Positions 1-6,126 of a stretch of 9,746 nucleotides of DNA are shown piece after piece. A program made the position numbers and the translations under genes. The notes below the pieces were generated by a model. The model searched no databases. It worked only from the letters and a program-made list of their open reading frames with translations, and was not told the DNA's origin. Position 1 is the first letter of the stretch; each line of letters starts with the position of its first letter. The DNA is from JBCCQH01 sp039024435 (GTDB taxonomy: Bacteria; Bacteroidota; Bacteroidia; J057; JADKCL01). The DNA lies in the NCBI GenBank assembly GCA_039024435.1, contig JBCCQH010000168.1:1-9746 (forward strand), in the 5' to 3' direction.

Positions 1-229
1 ACCAATGAATATGGAAAAAAGTTATAAAATCCTAGAAAAAATCGGCGGAAAAATCTCATAAGTGTTAGATCGAAGGCGGTTTTGTCACCGAATTGTCAGC
101 GTAGACAAGCCGAAGTTGGCACACGAAAATCGGTGGGCGGGGGCCCGAACTTTTAACAAATTTGGGACTTGCACCAAAAATCAAAATTTCGGTGTCCAAA
201 ATTGGCCTTTGGATGGTATCTTCGCCACG

Positions 230-1588
230 ATGAAAAATCCTACTGCAATTCGCCGCGAAGATTTGAGCAAAAGAGGAGAAAAGCGGGTGGCCGTCGTGCC
301 GGCACTCGCCCGGACTCTCACTGACCAGGGCATCGCATTGTCGGTCCAGCCGCGCCAACACCCGGAAGCAGGGACAATTAAGCGGGCTTTCGAGGATTCG
401 GACTACCAAGCGGTGGGTGCGCAGATCACCGAGGACATTGCGGCGGCCCAAGTGGTTTTTGGCTTGAAAGAAATCAAGCTCGATTACATCCATTCGGGCC
501 GGACCTACCTCTGCTTTTCCCACACCCACAAGGGACAGGTCAAAAACCGGCCGATGCTCAAAGCTTTCAAAGAGCGGGGCGCAACGCTGATGGACTACGA
601 GCTTATGGTGGACGAAAGTGGCGCACGGGTCATCACTGCATTCACCTATTTTGCCGGGTATGCGGGTATGGTAGATACGCTGTGGACGGTGGGGCGTCGT
701 TACGCGCGGGCGGGCCAGCCGCATCCCTTCAGCCGGGTGCCGCAGTCCATCGAAACGGAAGATTTGGGGGTGATCAAGCAACTGCTGGCGGAAATCGGGC
801 AAGACATTACTGTCCACGGAACGCCGGCCGACCTTCCGCCGTTCATCAATGTCATCCTCGGGGAGGGCAAAACCAGCTACGGAGCACAGGAAATCTACGA
901 TATCCTCCCGGTGACCGAAATCGGACTGGGCGATCTCGCCACAACCTATGCCGAGGGGGACCGGCATCGGGTGTACAAGTGTGTCCTCGGCATCACCGAT
1001 ATGTTCCGCCTCAAGTCCGATGCCCAAATCTCCCTCGCTGAGTACGCCGCCCGGGACAAGGCTGGGCGCGAGGCCCACTACTTCCAGCATCCGGAGGATT
1101 TCGAATCGAACCTCGACCAAGTCCTCTCCTACACGACCATCCTGATGAATTGCATCCTGTGGGGACCCGAGTTTCCCCGCACGATGTCCCTCGACTTTAC
1201 CGCCGAGCAGTGGGCCCGCTCCCAAACCTTGCAGGCCATTGGGGATGTAACCTGCGACCCGGCCGGATCAATTGAATTTTCTAAAGAAACCTGGATCGAC
1301 AATCCGGTCTTCGTGTACGATCCAGCCACCCGCACGGCGGTGGATGGCTTTGCGGGCGAGGGCATTGCGGTGATGGCGGTCACCAATCTGCCCTGCGAAT
1401 TCAGCGCGGACGCCAGCGCCCAATTCAGCGAAAACTTAGCGCCCTACGCAGCGGCCATCGCCACGGCGGATTACACCGGGGCTCTGGAGGACAGCGGTCT
1501 GCCCGCCGACATACAGCGTTCGGTGATCCTCTGGCGGGGAGAATTCACCGAACCCTACCGCTATATGACCGATTTTTTGCCGGATTGA
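230..1588 (+). CDS. Lysine-ketoglutarate reductase / saccharopine dehydrogenase-like NAD(P) enzyme
   Basis: The 452-residue product resembles the lysine-ketoglutarate reductase (LKR) half of plant and animal LKR/SDH, a cytosolic enzyme that condenses lysine and 2-oxoglutarate to saccharopine using NAD(P)H. Seen: an N-terminal AlaDh/PNT-like segment with IRRED (residues 7-11) and KRVAVVP (18-24); the family-typical CFSHTHKGQ (95-103) and MDYELMVD (121-128); a nucleotide-binding-like GEGKTSYGAQEIYDILP (211-227); and a C-terminal block with NCILWGPEFPR (307-317), GDVTCDPAGSIEF (338-350) and RGEFTEPY (436-443), all matching LKR blocks recalled from plants. The saccharopine dehydrogenase half is absent and no candidate for it lies in this window. 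The frame stays open upstream to a GTG at 62, but the ATG at 230 is preferred because homology begins there and the preceding 56 codons resemble nothing. Alternatives are a lysine-forming saccharopine dehydrogenase or a divergent alanine dehydrogenase. The family is secure; the reaction is inferred. Confidence 0.85.
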   Translation: MKNPTAIRREDLSKRGEKRVAVVPALARTLTDQGIALSVQPRQHPEAGTIKRAFEDSDYQAVGAQITEDIAAAQVVFGLKEIKLDYIHSGRTYLCFSHTHKGQVKNRPMLKAFKERGATLMDYELMVDESGARVITAFTYFAGYAGMVDTLWTVGRRYARAGQPHPFSRVPQSIETEDLGVIKQLLAEIGQDITVHGTPADLPPFINVILGEGKTSYGAQEIYDILPVTEIGLGDLATTYAEGDRHRVYKCVLGITDMFRLKSDAQISLAEYAARDKAGREAHYFQHPEDFESNLDQVLSYTTILMNCILWGPEFPRTMSLDFTAEQWARSQTLQAIGDVTCDPAGSIEFSKETWIDNPVFVYDPATRTAVDGFAGEGIAVMAVTNLPCEFSADASAQFSENLAPYAAAIATADYTGALEDSGLPADIQRSVILWRGEFTEPYRYMTDFLPD

Positions 1589-1630
1589 ACGGACTTGGCT
1601 GGTAAGCGACACGATTTTCCCCAATTTGGT

Positions 1631-1661
1631 TTTGTGGCAATCTGCCGTACGCTTAATTTTG
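1631..1661 (+). promoter_or_regulatory. Bacteroidota-type housekeeping promoter
   Basis: TTTG at 1631-1634 is followed by exactly 19 nt and then TAATTTTG at 1654-1661. This matches the Bacteroidota primary sigma consensus (TTTG or TTG, about 19 nt, TAnnTTTG) at every fixed position. Transcription would start near 1668 and give a leader of roughly 28 nt before the ATG at 1696. The promoter sits in the 107-bp gap after the LKR-like gene, so the secreted-protein gene is probably transcribed independently. No comparable match was found in front of the other genes. Confidence 0.75.
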
Positions 1662-1695
1662 CGGCATAACGTATTACCACAAACCAAAAACAATC

Positions 1696-2949
1696 ATGCG
1701 AATCTGTCTTATATTTCTACTGCTTGTCCCACTGGCTTTGCCCGCACAGTTGATCCGCATTGTCAACCTCAAAACGAATCAACTGACCTACAGTGGGGCG
1801 ACGGGCAAGGTCTACGCGACGGTGCCCAGTACCGCCGGCAGCAACGGCAATTCTATTGCGGTGATCGAACCCACAACCGCCAGCTTGGACACCACGGTTT
1901 TCATTGGCAGTGAGCCGAATGCCCTGGACATCTCGGACGACGGCTCCACGATTTGGGCCGGATTGGATGGTGCCCCCAACGTCATCCAGTTCTTCACGAA
2001 CACGCTTACCACGGGCATCAGCCTCAACCTGGGGAGTACGCCCCTGAGCGGACTGCGCTTTGCCGATGACATTGCCGTATTGCCCGGCACTACGGACGAA
2101 GTCGCGGTTTCGCGCCGCAATCAGGGCTTCAGTCCGCGGCACGAAGGGGTCGCCCTGTTTGTGTCCGGAGCAGAACAGCCCCTCAGTACCCAGTCCCACA
2201 CCGGTTCCAATGTCATCGAGGCGATCTCTCCGAGCTTGCTCTACGGCTACAACAACGAAACCACCGAGTTCGGGCTGCGCACCATCACCGCTGGATCCAA
2301 TGGACTCACCGAATCTCAGGTCTACAACAACTTTGTTTCGGGATTTGATACCGACATCGCCTATTCCCAGGGCCGCCTCTACGCTACCAACGGCAAGGTG
2401 GTCGATGTCAGCGGCTCCGCCCCCCAGGTCACCGGGACCTTCGCCAATGTCAATGGACCCGTCACCGCCGATACGAACAGCAATCTCGTGGTTTACGCCA
2501 CCGGTGATTTTTTCGCCACCAATGTCGAGGTCTACCGCTTCTCCCCGACCACTTTTCTCCCTTTCGATACCATTGTGGTGCCGCCGACCCTGGCCAGCGG
2601 TGCGGTGCGCAGCATTGTCCCCTGGGGCAACAGTGGCGGCCTCGCACTGAACACCGAGGATGTGGTCATCATCATCGACCCAAATCTCGTCGCCACCGAT
2701 CCTGCATGGTTGCGCGAACCGGCGCGCCTCGCCCCCAACCCCACCCAGACCGATGTCCGGCTGACCTGGGGAAGCCGCAACCAGGCGGACCAAATTCGAA
2801 TTTTTGCCGCCGATGGCCGGCTGGTGCAGCAGATTGACCGGCCCGTCTTACCCTACATTTTGCCAGCAGAGCGGCTGGCTCAGGGAATTTACCACGTCGT
2901 AGTCAGCGCGGAGGAATCAACCAGTGCGGTGAAAATGGTGCGGCAATAG
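1696..2949 (+). CDS. Secreted beta-propeller-like protein with T9SS type A sorting domain
   Basis: The 417-residue product starts with a signal peptide (hydrophobic residues 3-16, probable cleavage after LPA at 15-17). The first repeat region has the flavour of a YVTN/beta-propeller blade: a VIEP strand, then VFIGSEPNALDISDDGSTIW (residues 72-91). Later segments repeat short strands with VYATG- and LYATNG-like turns. From about residue 345 to the end there is a T9SS type A sorting domain: APNPTQTDVRL, IRIFAADGRLV, LAQGIYHVVV and a final KMVRQ. Such proteins cross the outer membrane through the type IX system and are released or anchored at the surface as the domain is removed. No catalytic motif is visible, so the role (binding, adhesion or other) is unknown. 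The ATG at 1696 is set by the signal peptide and by a promoter with a leader of about 28 nt. Upstream of the ATG is an A-rich stretch and no clear Shine-Dalgarno, which is usual in this phylum. Confidence 0.85.
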   Translation: MRICLIFLLLVPLALPAQLIRIVNLKTNQLTYSGATGKVYATVPSTAGSNGNSIAVIEPTTASLDTTVFIGSEPNALDISDDGSTIWAGLDGAPNVIQFFTNTLTTGISLNLGSTPLSGLRFADDIAVLPGTTDEVAVSRRNQGFSPRHEGVALFVSGAEQPLSTQSHTGSNVIEAISPSLLYGYNNETTEFGLRTITAGSNGLTESQVYNNFVSGFDTDIAYSQGRLYATNGKVVDVSGSAPQVTGTFANVNGPVTADTNSNLVVYATGDFFATNVEVYRFSPTTFLPFDTIVVPPTLASGAVRSIVPWGNSGGLALNTEDVVIIIDPNLVATDPAWLREPARLAPNPTQTDVRLTWGSRNQADQIRIFAADGRLVQQIDRPVLPYILPAERLAQGIYHVVVSAEESTSAVKMVRQ

Positions 2950-3034
2950 CGCCACAAAAATGCCCTTTATCCCGTCGGAGCGTCCCCAAGGAGGCATCGG
3001 CGGGCCAAACGACAAAAATCTCGAAGCTTGAAAA

Positions 3035-3074
3035 GGCCTCGTGGGGGTACGGCATGCTGTGCGCCCACGAGGCC
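3035..3074. terminator. Perfect 11-bp stem-loop, possible terminator
   Basis: GGCCTCGTGGG (3035-3045) and CCCACGAGGCC (3064-3074) are exact reverse complements around an 18-nt loop. The element lies 85 nt after the stop of the T9SS protein gene and 118 nt before the next start. The rightward transcript has no U-tract after the stem. Four Ts follow it only on the minus strand, where no gene needs terminating. It may act as a weak or factor-assisted terminator, an mRNA 3' end stabiliser or another structured element. The inverted repeat itself is certain; its role is not. Confidence 0.4.
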
Positions 3075-3158
3075 CTATTGCTGAATGAATCCTGTGGGTA
3101 TCGTGGTACAAGTCCGGACGCAAGGTGGTCGTGCAATTCACCGGCGGCGGGCCGGGGA

Positions 3159-3175
3159 AAACTTCCGGGAAGTTT
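3159..3175. promoter_or_regulatory. 17-bp exact palindrome upstream of the phosphoesterase gene
   Basis: AAACTTCC (3159-3166) and GGAAGTTT (3168-3175) are exact reverse complements with one base between them. The palindrome ends 17 nt before the ATG at 3193. The symmetry, length and position fit an operator for a dimeric regulator, or a short hairpin near the ribosome landing region. I could not assign a promoter consensus around it or name a regulator. Confidence 0.35.
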
Positions 3176-3192
3176 AGCTTATCTTGCGGCCA

Positions 3193-4440
3193 ATGCGACT
3201 TCTGATCCCCCTTGTGTTGCTGGTTTTCCTGGTTCTGCTGGCTCTGGCTGCTCCCGGGCAATGGGTTGGGGGAATGCAGGATTCTCCCACTGCTTCGGCT
3301 GCCCAACGCCCGCTCTGTCTCCCCAATCCTTGTACCGCGGATCGTTTCACCGCCCCCACTTTGCGGATTGGATTGGTGGCGGACCCGCAGTACTGCGACT
3401 ATCCGCCGGTGGCCGATCGGTATTTTCGCTTGGCCACGGAAAAACTGGACGCCGCCATCGACACTTTCAATGCTTGGAACGTGGATCTGGTGGTTTCCCT
3501 CGGGGATTTGATCGACCGGCACCTGGAGAGCTATCCGGAAATTTTGGCCGCATTTGACCGTTTAAATTCGCCCTACCAACACCTACCGGGAAACCATGAG
3601 TTTTGGGAGATGCCGAACGGGCAGAAATCGGGGATCTTTGACTCGCTGAGTTTGGGCGCGCCCTACTGCGCTTCGGTGATGCGGGGCTGGCGGCTGATTT
3701 TTCTCGACGGGACGGAACTTGCGGCCTATACCCGGGCGATCAACCGGGACAAGGCAGCGGAAGGCGACTCGCTGTGGCGGGCGGTGCAGGGCAAGGGCAA
3801 AGGTAAACTCTGGAATGGCGGAATTGGGCGCCAGCAGCGCGAATGGCTGCGCGAACAATTGGCCGAGGCGGCGTACCGCGAAGAGCCCGTGCTGGTATTC
3901 TGCCATTTCCCGGTAGCTCCGGCTGAGCACCACATGAACCTTTGGAATGATGGGGAAATGCGGCGTTTGCTGCGATCCTTTCCCCAGGTGGTCGCCTGGA
4001 TCAATGGCCACTACCACCGTGGCAACTACCAGGCCTACGATGGGATTCACTACCTGACGCTGCGGGGCATGGTCATGACCGCTGATTCGAATGCATTTGC
4101 GGTGCTGGACGTCTATCCCGACCGGCTGGAAGTACACGGATTCGGTCGGGAGCCGTACCGCCGCCTGCCCTTGCGCACCTCCACCTGCCCGACTTTGCGG
4201 GGCGAAGGGATCATGCCCCCGCCCCCCCGCCGGACCGCATCCCCGCCCCGCGCGTGCGTGCTGCGGGAGATCCGTGACCTGCAGGGCCGCTTGCTTCAAA
4301 CCGATGAGATCGACCGCCAAGACATCGATCAATTGCCATTCTCCTTGCCGCGACGGCGCCCCTATCACCTCCGGGTTTACCATTCAGGACGCATCGCTGA
4401 TCGCTGGCACGCGGGATTGCCCCACTCAGCGGCAAAATGA
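3193..4440 (+). CDS. Exported ADPRM-like metallophosphoesterase (calcineurin-like fold)
   Basis: The 415-residue product carries the calcineurin-like metal site in order: ADPQ (D64, Q66), GDLIDR (D105), GNHE (N134, H135), CHFP (H238) and NGHYH (H273, H275). Spacing and flanking motifs such as WNGGIGRQQREWL (207-219), SNAFAVLDVYPDRL (299-312) and an FGREPYR-like end follow the manganese-dependent ADP-ribose/CDP-alcohol diphosphatase (ADPRM) family, which hydrolyses ADP-ribose, CDP-choline and related pyrophosphates. A strong hydrophobic segment at residues 3-20 indicates export, with no lipobox. After the catalytic domain come a proline-rich linker (341-353) and a tail of about 60 residues with IRDLQGRLLQ and PYHLRVYHSG, reminiscent of a T9SS sorting domain but lacking its usual PNP opening. 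The ATG at 3193 is chosen over an in-frame TTG at 3184 because it directly begins the signal peptide. Substrate specificity and final location are inferred. Confidence 0.82.
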   Translation: MRLLIPLVLLVFLVLLALAAPGQWVGGMQDSPTASAAQRPLCLPNPCTADRFTAPTLRIGLVADPQYCDYPPVADRYFRLATEKLDAAIDTFNAWNVDLVVSLGDLIDRHLESYPEILAAFDRLNSPYQHLPGNHEFWEMPNGQKSGIFDSLSLGAPYCASVMRGWRLIFLDGTELAAYTRAINRDKAAEGDSLWRAVQGKGKGKLWNGGIGRQQREWLREQLAEAAYREEPVLVFCHFPVAPAEHHMNLWNDGEMRRLLRSFPQVVAWINGHYHRGNYQAYDGIHYLTLRGMVMTADSNAFAVLDVYPDRLEVHGFGREPYRRLPLRTSTCPTLRGEGIMPPPPRRTASPPRACVLREIRDLQGRLLQTDEIDRQDIDQLPFSLPRRRPYHLRVYHSGRIADRWHAGLPHSAAK

Positions 4441-4498
4441 GGTGCCAATTGTTTTTCGGGGTGGATTTGCAGCCTTTTTCCCTAAAAAAATTATTTCC

Positions 4499-5110
4499 AT
4501 GCCTCCGTCTCTCTTCTCCTCCGATCCCCATCGGCCGGCTACGGCGCTGATCGCCGGTCTGCGCTATCTCCCCGCCTTTCTCCACCCGGAGGAAGCCCGA
4601 TCTCTCCTGCAAAGCATCGACGCCGCGCCCTGGCTGGACGATCTCAAGCGCCGGGTACAGCACTATGGCTACAAATACGATTACCGCCGGCGCAGCATCG
4701 ACTATTCGATGCGCCTGGGGGAACTACCGGAATGGGCCGCCCCCCTTGCCGAACGGTTCGTGGCCGAAGGGATCATGCCCTGGCGCCCCGATCAACTGAT
4801 TGTCAATGAGTACCAGCCCGGGCAGGGCATCGCCAACCACGTGGATTGTAAGCCCTGCTTCGACGACACCATCGTGTCCATGAGCCTGGGGTCCGGCTGC
4901 GTGATGAACTTCACTCGCCTGGCGGACCGGAAGGAAATCATTCCCTTGCGGCTGCTTCCCCGCAGTGTGGTCGTCCTCACGGGTCCGGCGCGCTACGAGT
5001 GGATGCATGGCATCAAAAGCATCAAAAATGACAAGTGGGAAGGCCACCGCATTCCGCGCCTGCGCCGCGTCTCATTGACCTTTCGCAAGACCATTCTCGC
5101 CTCGGCCTGA
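4499..5110 (+). CDS. AlkB-family Fe(II)/2-oxoglutarate dioxygenase, ALKBH8-like
   Basis: The 203-residue product is a single AlkB-type double-stranded beta-helix dioxygenase, a family that oxidatively demethylates or hydroxylates nucleic-acid bases or sometimes proteins. Visible: NEYQPGQGIANHVD (103-116) supplying the iron ligands H114 and D116; FDDTIVSMSLGSGCVMNF (121-138); LLPRSVVVLTGPARYEWMHGI (152-172) supplying H170; and RVSLTFR (190-196), whose R190 and R196 correspond to the 2-oxoglutarate-contacting arginines of AlkB. The wording of these motifs is closer to eukaryotic ALKBH8 (tRNA wobble hydroxylation) than to E. coli AlkB, but there is no RNA-recognition or methyltransferase domain. 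The frame is open upstream across the previous gene; the ATG at 4499 is chosen because it lies just outside that gene, gives the normal AlkB length and is preceded by an A-rich leader. The 58-bp gap permits co-transcription with the phosphoesterase gene. The substrate is unknown. Confidence 0.88.
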   Translation: MPPSLFSSDPHRPATALIAGLRYLPAFLHPEEARSLLQSIDAAPWLDDLKRRVQHYGYKYDYRRRSIDYSMRLGELPEWAAPLAERFVAEGIMPWRPDQLIVNEYQPGQGIANHVDCKPCFDDTIVSMSLGSGCVMNFTRLADRKEIIPLRLLPRSVVVLTGPARYEWMHGIKSIKNDKWEGHRIPRLRRVSLTFRKTILASA

Positions 5111-5141
5111 CCGGATAAACACGCGGTATGGCCCCGCTTTT

Positions 5142-5155
5142 GTCACATTTGTGAC
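5142..5155. promoter_or_regulatory. Exact palindrome GTCACA-TT-TGTGAC upstream of the CnoX-like gene
   Basis: GTCACA (5142-5147) and TGTGAC (5150-5155) are exact inverted copies separated by TT. The element lies 31 nt after the AlkB-homologue stop and 77 nt before the CnoX-like start. No T-run follows it, so it is not a standard intrinsic terminator. Its position suits an operator. The outer bases read GTCA, 6 nt, TGAC, a spacing common in CRP/FNR-family sites, but this is not the E. coli CRP consensus and no regulator can be named. Confidence 0.35.
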
Positions 5156-5232
5156 CGAAACTCAATGGCGAAGAACCTTTTGCAGATTTTGCCGTTCATT
5201 ACCATGAATTGAAAAAGAAAGGATACAATTCC

Positions 5233-6036
5233 ATGAAAGACCTCACAAACAATTTCGAAACTGAAGTCCTGGAACGCAGCCATGAAGTCCCGGTCTTGGT
5301 CGATTTTTGGTCGCCGACCTGCGGTCCCTGCTTGTTCCTAGGTCCGGTGCTGGAAAAACTGGAAACGGCGGATGAAGGCAAGTGGGAATTGATGAAGGTC
5401 AATACCATGCACCACGGACCGCTGGCCCACGAATACGGGGTGAGCGCGATTCCGCACGTGCAGTTGTTCTTCAAGGGCAAGAAGGTTTCCGAATTCGTTG
5501 GGGCTTTGCCGGAGGGCACGCTCAAAAAGTGGCTGGATGAGTTTATCCCCACAGAAACCAAGGAGCGATTGAACGCCATCCGAGAGCGGATGCAACAGCC
5601 CGAGGAGCAGGAAAATGCCCGGGCCGACCTGCGCATTTTCGTGCAGGAGCATCCGGAAGAGTTGATGGGCAAACTGATCCTCGCCCACCAGATCGTCCTG
5701 GAGGAGCCGCAAGAAGCGGTAAGTCTGGTCGAGGAAATCAAGCTGGGGCACTTGTTGCACGGAAGTGCGGATACAGTGCGCATCCTGGCCGAACTGATGA
5801 CCTTCGAGGGCGATCCGGAAGTCCCGGTAGAAAACCGACTTCGAACGGCGCGGGAAGCCATCGACAATCGGGATTTTGAGGCGGCGATTGTGATGTTGGT
5901 GGAAGCAGTCCAGATCGACAAAGATGCGGTGAAAGAACTCCCCCGCCGCGCCTCCATCGCCATGTTCAACCTTTTTGGTTCCCAGCATCCCCTCACTGCC
6001 CGCTACCGCCGGAGATTTGAAATGGCGCTTTACTAG
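5233..6036 (+). CDS. cnoX: CnoX/YbbN-type thioredoxin-TPR co-chaperone
   Basis: The 267-residue product has an N-terminal thioredoxin domain (about 1-105) with VDFWSPTCGPC (residues 23-33; active cysteines C30 and C33) and the cis-proline loop AIPHV (P74). A helical, TPR-like region follows (about 107-245). It ends with ARYRRRFEMALY, which closely matches the C-terminal signature of E. coli CnoX (YbbN), a holdase that protects clients from irreversible oxidation and hands them to GroEL/ES and DnaK. Length is close to the E. coli protein (about 284). E. coli CnoX lacks a canonical CxxC, whereas this protein has CGPC, so it may also reduce disulfides; the usual tryptophan before CGPC is threonine. 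No signal peptide is present, so it is cytosolic. The ATG at 5233 is favoured over an in-frame TTG at 5209, with GAAAGGA about 10 nt upstream as a plausible ribosome binding site. Confidence 0.85.
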   Translation: MKDLTNNFETEVLERSHEVPVLVDFWSPTCGPCLFLGPVLEKLETADEGKWELMKVNTMHHGPLAHEYGVSAIPHVQLFFKGKKVSEFVGALPEGTLKKWLDEFIPTETKERLNAIRERMQQPEEQENARADLRIFVQEHPEELMGKLILAHQIVLEEPQEAVSLVEEIKLGHLLHGSADTVRILAELMTFEGDPEVPVENRLRTAREAIDNRDFEAAIVMLVEAVQIDKDAVKELPRRASIAMFNLFGSQHPLTARYRRRFEMALY

Positions 6037-6113
6037 GATTTTCGATGGGGAAATTTCCGATTCCACTCCGCCGGACAACGCAAGTTGAATTGGAAATTCT
6101 CGCATTGAAAATC
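6037..6113 (+). terminator. Long imperfect stem-loop immediately after the CnoX-like stop codon
   Basis: The left arm 6037-6063 starts on the base after the TAG stop and pairs with 6087-6113 around a 23-nt loop. Of 27 positions, 22 are Watson-Crick pairs, 3 are G-U in the rightward RNA (44/106, 50/100, 59/91 of the 6000s) and 2 are mismatched (48/102, 51/99). No U-tract follows directly; six Ts occur only at 6132-6137. The element lies in the 90-bp gap between convergent genes and is read as the 3' end structure of the CnoX-like transcript. A repeated mobile palindrome is an alternative. Confidence 0.5.
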
Positions 6114-6119
6114 GAGAAT
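6096..6119 (-). terminator. Alternative 7-bp hairpin at the helicase 3' end
   Basis: ATTCTCG (6096-6102) and CGAGAAT (6113-6119) are exact inverted copies around a 10-nt loop. Read on the minus strand, the hairpin begins 7 nt after the helicase TGA (6127-6129) and is followed by a short TTT. It overlaps the right arm of the longer rightward stem-loop, so the two folds exclude each other. This may be the leftward terminator of the helicase gene, but the stem is short and the T-run weak. Confidence 0.3.
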
Positions 6120-6126
6120 CTAGCCT

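Noticed and set aside
2..61. A reading frame open from the left edge to a TAA at 59-61, possibly the last 19 codons of an upstream gene.
   Set aside because: Too short to judge. It is far richer in A and T than the other genes and could equally be intergenic.
217..224. TATCTTCG, similar to the Bacteroidota -7 element, upstream of the LKR-like gene.
   Set aside because: It is 5 nt from the ATG and no TTTG lies at the right distance upstream.
62..229. A 56-codon in-frame extension of the LKR-like gene from a GTG at 62.
   Set aside because: The residues match nothing in the family, and the ATG at 230 starts exactly where family homology begins.
65..1225. A 386-codon open frame on the minus strand opposite the LKR-like gene.
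   Set aside because: Its translation lacks recognisable motifs, while the opposite strand encodes a clear conserved enzyme; long antisense frames are expected in GC-rich codon usage.
1717..2793. A 358-codon minus-strand open frame opposite the T9SS protein gene.
   Set aside because: Gly/Asp/Arg-rich shadow translation with no domain; the plus strand has a signal peptide, a sorting domain and a matching promoter.
5204..5212. A minimal ATG-AAT-TGA frame upstream of the CnoX-like start.
   Set aside because: A two-codon frame is readily explained by chance and nothing supports its translation.
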